NCBI GenBank assembly: GCA_903832625.1
Contig: CAILCI010000065.1
Span: 62,001 to 126,000, forward strand
Length of the DNA stretch: 64,000 bases
Direction of reading: 5' to 3'
Origin: an uncultured Burkholderiales bacterium
Lineage (GTDB): Bacteria > Pseudomonadota > Gammaproteobacteria > Burkholderiales > Burkholderiaceae_C
Part shown: one piece after another, positions 1 through 7,807 of the stretch
Position numbering within the stretch: the first letter of the stretch is position 1
How the letters are laid out: the number at the start of each line of letters is the position of its first letter
Made by a program: the position numbers and the translations under genes
Notes under the pieces: generated by a model
The model's database searches: none
Told to the model about the DNA's origin: nothing
What the model saw: the letters and a program-made list of their open reading frames with translations, nothing else

Positions 1-90
1 ATAGGCCATGCGTGAGGCCGACTTGACCCCCACGCCAGGCAATCGGCGCAAGGCTTGTATCAAGCCGTCGAGCACTGAGGCGTCAGACAT
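1..90 (-). CDS. recR: Recombination protein RecR (5' part only)
   Basis: The first 30 codons of a gene that runs off the left edge. The reverse-strand reading starts with ATG at 90 and gives [20 protein letters not shown] followed by [10 protein letters not shown]. This is the RecR N-terminus, whose helix-hairpin-helix has the form [17 protein letters not shown]. RecR works with RecF and RecO to load RecA at gapped DNA. It lies 12 bp downstream of ybaB in the conserved dnaX-ybaB-recR order, which supports the call. The zinc finger and Toprim domain are outside the window. Confidence 0.9.
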   Translation of the reverse strand, partial: MSDASVLDGLIQALRRLPGVGVKSASRMAY

Positions 91-102
91 TGCGTCTGTC
101 GC

Positions 103-426
103 TTAAAACGGCAGCTTCAAGCCGGGTGGCAAACCGGCAGTGAGCTTGCCCATTTTGGCTTCGCTGGTCTCAGCGGCTTTGCGCACGGCGTCGTTGAAGG
201 CTGCGGCCACCAAGTCTTCCAGCAAATCTTTGTCGTCCGCCAGCAAACTGGGATCGATGTTGATGCGTTTGACCTCGTGCTTGCAGGTCATCAACACTTT
301 GACCATGCCAGAGCCTGATTCGCCTGTGACCTCAATGCTGCCCAATTCTTCTTGCGCTTTTTTGAGGTTGTCTTGCATGGCTTGGGCTTGTTTCATCAAG
401 CCGGCGAGTTGTCCTTTGTTGAACAT
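103..426 (-). CDS. ybaB: YbaB/EbfC family nucleoid-associated protein
   Basis: A 107-residue protein, the usual family length, beginning [20 protein letters not shown], with the long amphipathic N-terminal helix (Q/A/M-rich) and the G-x-G-x-V-K-V strand typical of YbaB/EbfC. The family forms dimers that bind DNA with little sequence specificity. It sits between dnaX (20 bp upstream) and recR (12 bp downstream), so the three are probably cotranscribed from a promoter before dnaX. An AAGGAAA ribosome binding site precedes the ATG at 426. Its cellular role in this organism cannot be read from sequence. Confidence 0.92.
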   Translation of the reverse strand: MFNKGQLAGLMKQAQAMQDNLKKAQEELGSIEVTGESGSGMVKVLMTCKHEVKRINIDPSLLADDKDLLEDLVAAAFNDAVRKAAETSEAKMGKLTAGLPPGLKLPF

Positions 427-446
427 GTGTTTTCCTTGAAATAAAA

Positions 447-2288
447 CTAAATCGCTTTGATGCTACCGGGCACGATTTTCGCGCCAAAGTCACGCATCAA
501 GCTTTGAACATAAGCATCGTTGAGGATGGTGTCTTGCGCTTGCTGCTGGCGCGCCGCGGCCGCTGCCGCATGGCGCTTGGCCGGGCTGTCTTGCACATTG
601 CCAAGTTCAACCATGAGGCGCACGGCGTGACCTGCTTGCGCCAAGGCAGCTTGCAAACGCTCGCGGCTCGTCGTGGTGTTGAGCGACTCGCGCTCCACAC
701 GCAACATCCAGGTATCGCTGTCGCGGGCAATGAGTTGAGACTGCAAGGCCAGCTCGCGCACCAAGGCATTGATGGTTTCGGCTTGCGCCATTTGTTGCAC
801 TAATACAAACCAAAAATCGCCTTCGGGCGTGGGAACGACCTCGATTTGAGTGGGCGCAGCGGCCTCGTATTTGGCGCTGACGGGCGCTTGCTCACGCACC
901 GGCATGGCGACGACGGCGGCATCAGAGTCGTGGTCGCTGTCCTGCTCAAAACGGCTGTTTTGTGCGGGGCTGTGCGTGTGCTGGCTTCTCGGCGGCGTCA
1001 TCTCGCGCACGGGCAAAGTTTGAATCGGCGGGGCTTGTTTGGCTTGAACAGCGGGTGCAGCCTGAGGCGCTGGGGTGCTGGGCGGGATGGCTGGCTGGGC
1101 AGGCATGGCTGACTTAGCCGGCGCTAAGTTCTGAGCCCGCGTTTCATTCAGGCTTTTTTTTTCAGCCGTTGCGCTTGCGTTGTGGGCTTGAGGTTTGAAC
1201 GCCAACAAGCGCAGCAACACCATGGTCAGCGCAGCGTATTCGTCGGGTGCCAATCCCAACTCTTGGCGGCCATGCAGGCACAGGCTGTAGAGCAATTGGG
1301 TTTCGTCGGGCGGCATCACATCCGCCAAGCGCGCCAGTTCGGTGGCTTCTGGGTCGGCGTCGGGTTCGGCCATGTCTGGCACGGCTTGTAGCACCGCCAT
1401 GCGCTGCAAAACCATGGACATCTCTTCCATCGTCGCCGCAGCGCTGATGCCGTTCAAGCGCAAAGCTTCAGAGGTGTCAACCACGGTTTTGCCGTCACCT
1501 TGCGCCAATGCGTCGATCAAGCGAAACACATGGCTGCGATCGGCGCTGCCCAACATTTGGCGCACAGAAGCTTCTTGCAACTGGCCACTGCCATAGGCAA
1601 TGGCTTGATCGGTCAAACTCAGCGCGTCGCGCATGGAGCCACGCGCAGCCCGCGCCAACAAGCGCAAGGCTTGAGGTTCGGCAGGAATATTTTCTTGTGC
1701 CAGCACATGCGCCAGATGTTCCAGCACCGTCTCAGGCGCCATCGGCCGCAGATTGAACTGCAAGCAACGCGAGAGCACGGTCACGGGCACTTTTTGCGGG
1801 TCGGTGGTGGCCAGCACGAACTTCAAATACTCGGGAGGTTCTTCCAGCGTTTTCAACATCGCATTAAAAGCGGTGTTGGTGAGCATGTGCACCTCGTCGA
1901 TCATGAAGACCTTGAAGCGCCCTTGCACTGGCTTATAAACCGCTTGTTCCAACAGCGATTGCACCTCGTCCACACCGCGATTGGAAGCGGCATCAAGCTC
2001 GGTGTAATCGACAAAACGACCTGCATCAATGTCAGTACACGCTTGGCACACACCGCAGGGCTCGGCAGTGATGCCGCCCGTGCCGTCTACGCCTTGGCAG
2101 TTGAGCGATTTGGCCAATACCCGCGACACGGTGGTCTTGCCCACGCCACGCGTGCCGGTGAACAAATACGCATGATGCAGGCGCTGCGTGGTGAGCGCAT
2201 TGGTCAGTGCTTGCACGACGTGCTCTTGCCCCACCATTTCGGTGAAGTTTTTCGGGCGATATTTGCGGGCGAGCACGAGGTAGGACAT
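447..2288 (-). CDS. dnaX: DNA polymerase III subunits tau/gamma
   Basis: A 613-residue clamp-loader ATPase close to the length of E. coli tau (643). It shows Walker A GTRGVGKT (45-52), a zinc site with Cys64, Cys78, Cys81 and Cys84, Walker B ending in D131-E132, and the SRC arginine-finger motif at 173-175. From about residue 370 to 480 it becomes a Pro/Ala/Gln-rich linker, then a C-terminal domain expected to bind DnaE and DnaB. A run of nine A residues at codons 376-379 can shift the frame, and both alternative frames stop at once, which would give a gamma-like 379-381 residue form (see separate entry). The gene heads the dnaX-ybaB-recR operon, and its start lies beside the divergent SRP RNA gene. 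Confidence 0.96.
   Translation of the reverse strand: MSYLVLARKYRPKNFTEMVGQEHVVQALTNALTTQRLHHAYLFTGTRGVGKTTVSRVLAKSLNCQGVDGTGGITAEPCGVCQACTDIDAGRFVDYTELDAASNRGVDEVQSLLEQAVYKPVQGRFKVFMIDEVHMLTNTAFNAMLKTLEEPPEYLKFVLATTDPQKVPVTVLSRCLQFNLRPMAPETVLEHLAHVLAQENIPAEPQALRLLARAARGSMRDALSLTDQAIAYGSGQLQEASVRQMLGSADRSHVFRLIDALAQGDGKTVVDTSEALRLNGISAAATMEEMSMVLQRMAVLQAVPDMAEPDADPEATELARLADVMPPDETQLLYSLCLHGRQELGLAPDEYAALTMVLLRLLAFKPQAHNASATAEKKSLNETRAQNLAPAKSAMPAQPAIPPSTPAPQAAPAVQAKQAPPIQTLPVREMTPPRSQHTHSPAQNSRFEQDSDHDSDAAVVAMPVREQAPVSAKYEAAAPTQIEVVPTPEGDFWFVLVQQMAQAETINALVRELALQSQLIARDSDTWMLRVERESLNTTTSRERLQAALAQAGHAVRLMVELGNVQDSPAKRHAAAAAARQQQAQDTILNDAYVQSLMRDFGAKIVPGSIKAI
1107..1137 (-). other. Hairpin downstream of the dnaX A9 run
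   Basis: On the coding strand a 7-bp stem ACTTAGC/GCTAAGT closes a GCCG loop (1112-1129), and an outer GGCT/AGCC pair (1107-1110 with 1134-1137) extends it across an asymmetric internal loop. It starts 16 nt (outer) or 24 nt (inner) after the A9 run. That is farther than the stem that stimulates frameshifting in E. coli dnaX, so a stimulatory role is possible but weakly supported. Confidence 0.35.
1154..1162 (-). other. A9 slippage site in dnaX (candidate gamma-subunit frameshift)
   Basis: Read on the coding strand, codons 376-379 are GAA AAA AAA AGC, a run of nine A. A -1 shift after the second AAA reads AAG CCT GAA TGA, adding K-P-E and stopping. A +1 shift reads GCC TGA, adding A and stopping. 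Either slip makes a protein of about 380 residues ending just after the clamp-loader domains. E. coli dnaX makes gamma by -1 ribosomal frameshifting at A-AAA-AAG, and Thermus dnaX uses a nine-A run with transcriptional slippage; this run resembles the latter. That slippage actually happens here is inference. Confidence 0.65.
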
Positions 2289-2310
2289 AAGCCAAGCATT
2301 CTAAGTGACC

Positions 2311-2316
2311 TACAAT
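2311..2316 (+). promoter_or_regulatory. Candidate -10 box of the SRP RNA gene
   Basis: TACAAT (5 of 6 to TATAAT) ends 7 nt before the predicted 5' end of the SRP RNA at 2324, the right distance for a -10 hexamer. No convincing -35 hexamer was seen at 16-18 bp; the region upstream overlaps the dnaX start codon on the other strand. Confidence 0.45.
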
Positions 2317-2323
2317 AGCGCTT

Positions 2324-2417
2324 GACGGGCCTTCCCACATGGTGAAGCGGCCAACCGGGTCAGGTGGGGAACCAAGCAGCCCTAACTGTGGAGCCAGTGC
2401 TGGGGTCAAGGCTCGTC
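2324..2417 (+). ncRNA. ffs: Signal recognition particle RNA (4.5S, small bacterial type)
   Basis: The apical domain carries the conserved SRP core GGTCAGG, then a GGGGAACC tetraloop-side segment, then AAGCAGCC, which matches the bacterial 4.5S consensus (GGTCAGG...GGAA...AAGCAGCC). The ends pair as GACGGGCCTT (2324-2333) with AAGGCTCGTC (2408-2417), ten base pairs including one G-T. The RNA would bind Ffh and FtsY in cotranslational targeting to the membrane. It lies divergent from dnaX and accounts for most of the 2289-2504 gap. End points are set from the terminal stem and may be off by a few bases. Confidence 0.9.
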
Positions 2418-2504
2418 AACTCCCCTCTTCCATGCTTTGCGACATCGGTTTGAACATAACGCGCTCGCAATTCTGAAACCTCAACACGCACGCGACGGCC
2501 GCAT

Positions 2505-2720
2505 TCAGCGCCCTTGTGGGTTTCGTATTTGCTGGAGCAACAAGCTTTTGATCTCCGACTGCATGGCCGAAGTCCGCAATTCAATGTAGCGCGTCTTGGC
2601 TTGGTCTTGGTTGAGTTTGGACTCTGACAAGGCCTGTAGCCACAGCCCATCGTGTCGTTTACCTTCTTCTAACTCGCGCAGAACCAAGGCGCGCGCCATG
2701 TCCGATGCGTTTTGAGGCAT
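2505..2720 (-). CDS. Small hypothetical protein (71 aa)
   Basis: Not recognised. The predicted product is soluble, charged and helical (MPQNASDMARALVLRELEEG at the start), with no signal peptide or membrane segment. I chose ATG at 2720 because GGAG lies 6 nt before it; a GTG at 2732 is in frame but has no ribosome binding site. It follows the DsbA-like gene by 27 bp on the same strand and may be cotranscribed with it. Its 3' end is about 90 bp from the SRP RNA gene. Confidence 0.55.
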   Translation of the reverse strand: MPQNASDMARALVLRELEEGKRHDGLWLQALSESKLNQDQAKTRYIELRTSAMQSEIKSLLLQQIRNPQGR

Positions 2721-2747
2721 GAGTGGCTCCACAAAGTGATGAAAGTC

Positions 2748-3419
2748 TTATTCTGCACCCGCAGCGCTTGGATCGAGAGCCTGAGCCAGGGCTTGCTCCA
2801 TTCCCTCAAGCAAAGTCGCACTTTCATGCGCCCCGCTCAAGCCCACGTGCTTGTTAAAAATAAAGAAGGGCACACCTGAAATGCCCATTTCCCGTGCCGC
2901 CTGATCTGCATCTTGGGTTTGTGCATGCAGGGCTGCGTCGTCAATGGCGTCAGTGGCCAGTTGCTCGGTCATGCCCGCTTGGGTGGCAATTTGCAGCAAA
3001 GTGTGTGGCTGAGTCAGGTCTTGGCCGTCGATGAAATAGGCTTGAAACAAGCCTTCCACCACGCGCTCTTGCAACTGCGCAGGCTCGGCCACTGCAATCA
3101 GGCTGTGCGCGAGCAAGGTATTGGGTTGACGGGCAATTTTGTCAAATGCGAAAGACAAACCCACTTCCCGACCCACGCCGGCCACCCGCTCGTAGACGGT
3201 GGCGCCACGTTCGCCAAATTTGTTGACCACGTAACTGGCGCGGTCTATGCCGTCGCTGGGTAAATCAGGGTTGAGCTGAAACGTGTGCCAACGCACTTGG
3301 GGCGTGATGTCGGGGTATTTTTCGGCAAAAAGCTGCAAAGCGCCCTCTAAACGGCGTTTTCCCACGTAACACCAAGGACACACCACGTCCGAGACCACGT
3401 CAATGCTCAAAGTTTTCAT
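2748..3419 (-). CDS. DsbA-family thioredoxin-fold oxidoreductase (FrnE-like)
   Basis: A 223-residue cytoplasmic protein with no signal peptide. It begins with a beta strand and the redox motif CPWC at residues 14-17 (VSDVVCPWCYVGKRRL), followed by the long helical insertion of the DsbA fold and a cis-Pro loop G-I-S-G-V-P-F-F near residue 185. These features place it in the FrnE/2-hydroxychromene-2-carboxylate-isomerase-like DsbA group of cytoplasmic thiol oxidoreductases. The substrate is unknown. It is divergent from trxA across a 71-bp shared promoter region, so both may respond to thiol status (inference). Confidence 0.85.
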   Translation of the reverse strand: MKTLSIDVVSDVVCPWCYVGKRRLEGALQLFAEKYPDITPQVRWHTFQLNPDLPSDGIDRASYVVNKFGERGATVYERVAGVGREVGLSFAFDKIARQPNTLLAHSLIAVAEPAQLQERVVEGLFQAYFIDGQDLTQPHTLLQIATQAGMTEQLATDAIDDAALHAQTQDADQAAREMGISGVPFFIFNKHVGLSGAHESATLLEGMEQALAQALDPSAAGAE

Positions 3420-3490
3420 AGGGCTACTTGCTTTCTGCCAAAATAGCCCAACTGTAGCCTTATTGCCAATTCACACAAGGAAACCCCACC

Positions 3491-3823
3491 ATGGCCAGCG
3501 ATCTGATCAAACACATCTCCGACTCCAGCTTTGAAGCCGACGTTTTGCAAGCCGACAAACCCGTCTTGGTCGACTACTGGGCCGAGTGGTGCGGTCCTTG
3601 CAAGATGATCGCCCCAATTTTGGACGAAGTCTCCGCCTCTTACGAAGGCAAGCTGCAAATTGCCAAGATGAATGTGGACGAAAACCGCGACATCCCCGCC
3701 AAATTTGGCATTCGCGGCATTCCGACGCTCATGCTGTTTAAGGGCGGACAATTGGCAGCCACCAAAGTGGGTGCGATGAGCAAATCGCAACTCACCGCTT
3801 TCATTGACCAACAACTGGCTTAA
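3491..3823 (+). CDS. trxA: Thioredoxin 1
   Basis: A 110-residue thioredoxin with the canonical active site WCGPC at 33-37 and the cis-Pro loop G-I-P-T near residue 78. It reduces disulfides in ribonucleotide reductase and other cytoplasmic proteins and is itself reduced by thioredoxin reductase. A ribosome binding site (AAGGAAA) precedes ATG 3491. A strong intrinsic terminator follows, before rho. The trxA-rho order is common in proteobacteria. Confidence 0.97.
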   Translation: MASDLIKHISDSSFEADVLQADKPVLVDYWAEWCGPCKMIAPILDEVSASYEGKLQIAKMNVDENRDIPAKFGIRGIPTLMLFKGGQLAATKVGAMSKSQLTAFIDQQLA

Positions 3824-3873
3824 TTCGTCAAGAAAACTGACGGTTTACTGAGCCGTTTAGAACGTCTTTGACA

Positions 3874-3909
3874 AAGCCTGCATCCCGCCAAACGGGGGCA
3901 GGCTTTTTT
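3874..3909 (+). terminator. Rho-independent terminator after trxA
   Basis: The stem AAGCCTGC/GCAGGCTT, with an inner CCCG/CGGG, is followed directly by a run of T (TTTTTT to 3909). It separates trxA from the rho leader. Confidence 0.85.
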
Positions 3910-4049
3910 CCTGTCATAATCTCATTCAACTCGCCCCCACCCAAGAAGTGTTGGGTCGCCGAACGGCAGCGAGTGCTGGTGCCAAAACTCACGGCATCAC
4001 TTCTATCCCCCCTATTTTTTTGACGCCGACTCCCTACTGGAGTAACTCC

Positions 4050-5312
4050 ATGCATCTGAACGAACTCAAGGCACTCCATGTGTCTGAAGTGCTGAAACAA
4101 GCCGAAGCCCTCGAAATTGAAAACACTGGCCGTATGCGCAAGCAAGAGCTGATGTTTGCCATCATCAAAAAACGCGCCCGCGCTGGCGAACAGGTGTTTG
4201 CCGACGGCGTTTTGGAAATCTTGCCCGACGGCTTTGGTTTTTTGCGCAGCCCCGACACGAGCTACACGGCCAGCACCGACGACATCTACATCAGCCCCAG
4301 CCAAGTGCGCCGCTTCAACCTGCACACGGGCGACATGATCGAAGGCGAAGTGCGCATTCCCAAAGACGGCGAACGCTACTTTGCGTTGACCAAACTCGAC
4401 AAAGTCAACGACGACTTGCCCGAGAACAACAAACACAAGGTCATGTTCGAGAACTTGACGCCCTTGTTCCCACGCGAGCACATGAAGCTGGAGCAAGACA
4501 TCAAGGGTGAAGAAAACATCACCGGACGCATCATCGACATCATCGCCCCCATTGGCAAAGGCCAACGGGCTTTGGTGGTTGCGCCGCCCAAAAGCGGCAA
4601 AACCGTGATGATGCAGCACATTGCCCACGCCATCAAAGCCAACTATCCCGAAGCCCACATGATGGTCTTGCTGGTGGACGAGCGTCCAGAAGAAGTGACT
4701 GAAATGCAGCGCTCGGTCAATGCCGAAGTGATTGCCTCGACCTTTGACGAACCCGCCGCGCGCCACGTTCACGTAGCTGAAATGGTGATTGAACGCGCCA
4801 AGCGTTTGGTTGAACTCAAAAAAGACGTGGTGATTTTGCTCGACTCCATCACCCGCCTCGCCCGCGCTTACAACAACGTTGTGCCGTCATCGGGCAAGGT
4901 GTTGACAGGTGGTGTGGATTCCAACGCCCTGCAACGCCCCAAGCGCTTTTTTGGCGCAGCACGCAAAGTGGAAGAAGGTGGCTCACTGACCATCATCGCC
5001 ACAGCCTTGGTGGACACAGGCAGCCGCATGGACGAAGTGATTTTTGAAGAATTCAAAGGCACGGGCAATTGCGAGATTCACTTGGATCGCCGCTTGTACG
5101 AAAAACGGGTCTTCCCCGCCATTCAACTCAACCGCAGCGGCACACGCCGCGAAGAGCTGTTGCTGCCGCCCGAAATTCTGCAAAAAACCCGCATCTTGCG
5201 CCAATTCATGTACAACATGGACGAGATCGAGTCGATGGAATTGATGTTGAAAAACATGAAGGCCACCAAGTCCAACGTGGACTTCTTTGACTTGATGCGC
5301 CGAGGGGGCTAA
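4050..5312 (+). CDS. rho: Transcription termination factor Rho
   Basis: A 420-residue protein matching E. coli Rho in length (419). It has the N-terminal helical domain ([20 protein letters not shown]), the OSB-type RNA-binding domain with the DGFGFLR motif, Walker A APPKSGKT near residue 180, and Walker [11 protein letters not shown]. The Q- and R-loop region (SGKVLTGG) is intact. I start at ATG 4050, which has GGAG 8 nt upstream and gives the family N-terminus; an in-frame extension to 3948 is the leader. The 140-nt leader between the trxA terminator and the start is long enough for the autogenous attenuation known for rho, but no element was resolved. Confidence 0.97.
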   Translation: MHLNELKALHVSEVLKQAEALEIENTGRMRKQELMFAIIKKRARAGEQVFADGVLEILPDGFGFLRSPDTSYTASTDDIYISPSQVRRFNLHTGDMIEGEVRIPKDGERYFALTKLDKVNDDLPENNKHKVMFENLTPLFPREHMKLEQDIKGEENITGRIIDIIAPIGKGQRALVVAPPKSGKTVMMQHIAHAIKANYPEAHMMVLLVDERPEEVTEMQRSVNAEVIASTFDEPAARHVHVAEMVIERAKRLVELKKDVVILLDSITRLARAYNNVVPSSGKVLTGGVDSNALQRPKRFFGAARKVEEGGSLTIIATALVDTGSRMDEVIFEEFKGTGNCEIHLDRRLYEKRVFPAIQLNRSGTRREELLLPPEILQKTRILRQFMYNMDEIESMELMLKNMKATKSNVDFFDLMRRGG

Positions 5313-5314
5313 GC

Positions 5315-5331
5315 CTCGGCTGTGTGCCGAG
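5315..5331 (+). terminator. Possible weak terminator hairpin after rho
   Basis: A 6-bp stem CTCGGC/GCCGAG with loop TGTGT lies 3 bp after the rho stop codon, followed only by CTTGGCTTTATT. It sits in the 35-bp gap between the convergent rho and alpha-E genes and could serve both, but the T tract is poor. Confidence 0.4.
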
Positions 5332-5347
5332 CTTGGCTTTATTGAGC

Positions 5348-6301
5348 TTAGTTCGGCACCAAAAACTCGCGGCTGATGGTCGCACCAATATCGTTGACGC
5401 GGTCTAAAAACTGCGTCAGATAAGCGTGTAAACCGTTGGCCAAAATTTCGTCAATGCGACCAAACTGCAACTCTGCCAACAGCTTGCCTGCGCGGCGTTT
5501 GCTCTCCAGCGTGGCGTCTGACGAGACCATGCCCAAATTGCTCACCACCTCGCACAAACAAGCGTGTAAAGAACGCGGCATGTCAGCGCGCAAAATCAGC
5601 AACTCGGCCACCAATTCGGGTTGAATCACGTTGCGGTAGACCTTGCGGTAAATCTCAAAGCCCGAGACGCTGCGCAAAATGGCGCTCCAGTGATAAAAAT
5701 CAAACTCCAAATCGGGGCGTTGCTCGCCACCAAAAAACTCGGTCTCGGCGGCATGAAACTTCACATCGACCAAACGTGCGGTGTTGTCGGCGCGCTCTAA
5801 AAACGTCCCCAAGCGCAAAAAGTGCAAGGCCTCGTCCATCAGCATGGTGCCTACCGTCACGCCACGCGAGAGATGCGAGCGAAACTTCACCCACTCAAAA
5901 AACTGCCCAGGATCGCGCTCAAACTCACCCGCTTTGATCATGCGGCGCAACTCTAACCAAGTTTGGTTTTGGGTTTCCCAAACCTCAGTGGTCAAGCTGC
6001 CGCGCACGGCACGGGCGTTTTCGCGCGCGCTTTTGATGCAAGAGATGATGCTCGACGGGTTGTCCTCGTCCAAAACCATGAATTCCATGACTTTTCGCGG
6101 CGTGATGTCGCCATACAAAGCCTCATATGAGACTGCCAATTCGCTGATGGACAGCAAACCCTGCCAGCCTTGCACGGCCTCGGTAGCGGATTGGGGCAAG
6201 AGCGACATTTGATAATTCACATCCAACATGCGGGCTGTGTTTTCCGCGCGTTCGGTGTAGCGTGCCATCCAAAAAAGATGGTCTGCGGTGCGGCTGAGCA
6301 T
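5348..6301 (-). CDS. Alpha-E domain protein (DUF403)
   Basis: A 317-residue all-helical protein beginning MLSRTADHLFWMARYTERAE, the signature start of the alpha-E (DUF403) family, which is repeatedly encoded next to circularly permuted ATP-grasp and transglutaminase-like proteins. I chose ATG 6301, which has GGAGG 6-7 nt upstream, over an in-frame TTG-type extension. It starts 2 bp after the stop of the ATP-grasp gene upstream, so the two are translationally coupled. The family is proposed to act in making or attaching a small peptide or amide compound; the product is unknown. A paralogous alpha-E domain is fused to an ATP-grasp at 14243-16807. Confidence 0.9.
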   Translation of the reverse strand: MLSRTADHLFWMARYTERAENTARMLDVNYQMSLLPQSATEAVQGWQGLLSISELAVSYEALYGDITPRKVMEFMVLDEDNPSSIISCIKSARENARAVRGSLTTEVWETQNQTWLELRRMIKAGEFERDPGQFFEWVKFRSHLSRGVTVGTMLMDEALHFLRLGTFLERADNTARLVDVKFHAAETEFFGGEQRPDLEFDFYHWSAILRSVSGFEIYRKVYRNVIQPELVAELLILRADMPRSLHACLCEVVSNLGMVSSDATLESKRRAGKLLAELQFGRIDEILANGLHAYLTQFLDRVNDIGATISREFLVPN

Positions 6302-6303
6302 GT

Positions 6304-7764
6304 TTAAACCTCCAAAATCCATGTGTCTTTGGTGCCACCGCCTTGCGACGAGTTGACCACCAAAGAGCCTTCTTTCAACGCCACACGGGTTAAGCCGCCG
6401 GGTACCATTTGCACTTGTTTGCCGCTCAGGACAAAGGGACGCAAATCAATGTGTCGCGGCGCAATGCCGCTGTTGACATAGGTCGGGCAAGTCGACAAGC
6501 TCAAGGTCGGTTGAGCAATATAGCCTTCGGGCTTGGCCATGAGAACTCGGCGGAAGTCTTCAATTTCAGCCTTTGTGGCGGCAGGTCCCACCAACATGCC
6601 GTAGCCGCCTGCGCCGTGAACTTCTTTGACCACCAGTTCGTCCAAATTCGCCAGCGTGTATTTCAAGTCTTCGGGTTTGCGGCACTGGAATGTAGGCACG
6701 TTGCTCAAAATCGGTTTTTCGCCCAAATAAAACTCGATCATTTGCGGCACATAAGGGTAGATGGATTTGTCATCGGCAATGCCTGTGCCCACCGCATTGC
6801 AAATGCTCACGTGACCTGCGCGGTAAGCCTCCATCAAACCTGCGCAGCCCAAGGTGGAGTCTTTGCGGAAAATTTTGGGGTCTAAAAAATCGTCGTCCAC
6901 GCGGCGGTAAATCACATCCACGCGTTTGGGGCCGCGGGTGGTGCGCATGTAAACAAAGCTGTCTTTGACAAACAAATCTTGACCTTCAACCAATTCCACG
7001 CCCATTTGCTGCGCCAAAAAGGCGTGCTCAAAATACGCGCTGTTGTACATGCCAGGCGTGAGCACGACCACGGTGGGGTTGTCGGTGGTGGCTGGGCTGC
7101 TGGCGCGCAAGGTGTCGAGCAACAAGTCGGGGTAATGCGCAACGGGTTCGACCCGGTATTGGCTGAACAAGTCGGGAAAGAGGCGCATCATCATTTTGCG
7201 ATCTTCTAGCATGTAGCTCACGCCGCTGGGCACGCGCAAATTGTCTTCGAGCACAAAGTACTCGCCCTCGCCTTGGGCGTTGGGCGCTCGCACAATGTCA
7301 ATCCCGCTGATGCTCGAATAGACCTGATTGGGCACATTCACGCCCATCATTTCAGAGCGAAATTGTGCGTTGTTGAGCACTTGTTCTGCCGGAATAACGC
7401 CCGCTTTGAGGATTTCTTGCTCGTGGTAGACGTCGTGAATGAAGCGGTTGAGCGCCGTCACGCGCTGCTCCAAGCCTTTTTGCATATCGCGCCACTCATG
7501 CGCGGGAATGATGCGAGGAATGACGTCAAACGGAATCAAACGCTCAGTGCCAGCACCATCTTCGTCTTTGTCGCCATAGACCGCAAAGGTAATGCCCACG
7601 CGCCTGAAAATAACTTCGGCCTCCTCGCGTCTGCCTTGCATGAGCTTGGGGTCTTGACGTTGCAGCCATGTCAGGTAATTTTTGTACTGGGCGCGAACAT
7701 CGGCCTCCCCCTTGAGCAAATCAGCTTGGTGAAGCTGAGCGAACATCTCATCGAACTTGTGCAT
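6304..7764 (-). CDS. Circularly permuted ATP-grasp family protein
   Basis: A 486-residue protein with the features of the circularly permuted ATP-grasp type 2 family (DUF404/DUF407): an N-terminal QRxxALNRFIHDVYHEQ segment, VLTPGMYNSAYFEHAFLAQQ, a Y-R-R-V-D-D-D-F-L-D-P motif, and a C-terminal V-V-K-E-V-H-G-A-G-G-Y-G-M nucleotide loop. ATP-grasp enzymes form amide bonds through acyl-phosphate intermediates; the substrate here is unknown. ATG 7764 has AGGAG upstream. It is the first gene of a two-gene operon with the alpha-E gene; its paralogue is the N-terminal part of the fusion at 14243-16807. Confidence 0.9.
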   Translation of the reverse strand: MHKFDEMFAQLHQADLLKGEADVRAQYKNYLTWLQRQDPKLMQGRREEAEVIFRRVGITFAVYGDKDEDGAGTERLIPFDVIPRIIPAHEWRDMQKGLEQRVTALNRFIHDVYHEQEILKAGVIPAEQVLNNAQFRSEMMGVNVPNQVYSSISGIDIVRAPNAQGEGEYFVLEDNLRVPSGVSYMLEDRKMMMRLFPDLFSQYRVEPVAHYPDLLLDTLRASSPATTDNPTVVVLTPGMYNSAYFEHAFLAQQMGVELVEGQDLFVKDSFVYMRTTRGPKRVDVIYRRVDDDFLDPKIFRKDSTLGCAGLMEAYRAGHVSICNAVGTGIADDKSIYPYVPQMIEFYLGEKPILSNVPTFQCRKPEDLKYTLANLDELVVKEVHGAGGYGMLVGPAATKAEIEDFRRVLMAKPEGYIAQPTLSLSTCPTYVNSGIAPRHIDLRPFVLSGKQVQMVPGGLTRVALKEGSLVVNSSQGGGTKDTWILEV

Positions 7765-7807
7765 GGCGAACTCCTAGCCCTAACCATAGCAAATAAAGTG
7801 CCACGTA

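Noticed and set aside
2360-2650. Minus-strand open frame over the SRP RNA region
   Set aside because: It covers a structured RNA gene and has no coding features or ribosome binding site.
3868-3920. rho promoter from TTGACA (3868) and CATAAT (3915)
   Set aside because: The spacing of 41 bp is far from 17 bp, so they cannot form one promoter.
3828-4772. Long open frame antisense to rho (314 codons)
   Set aside because: It lies opposite the conserved rho frame, has no family features and arises from the codon bias of rho.
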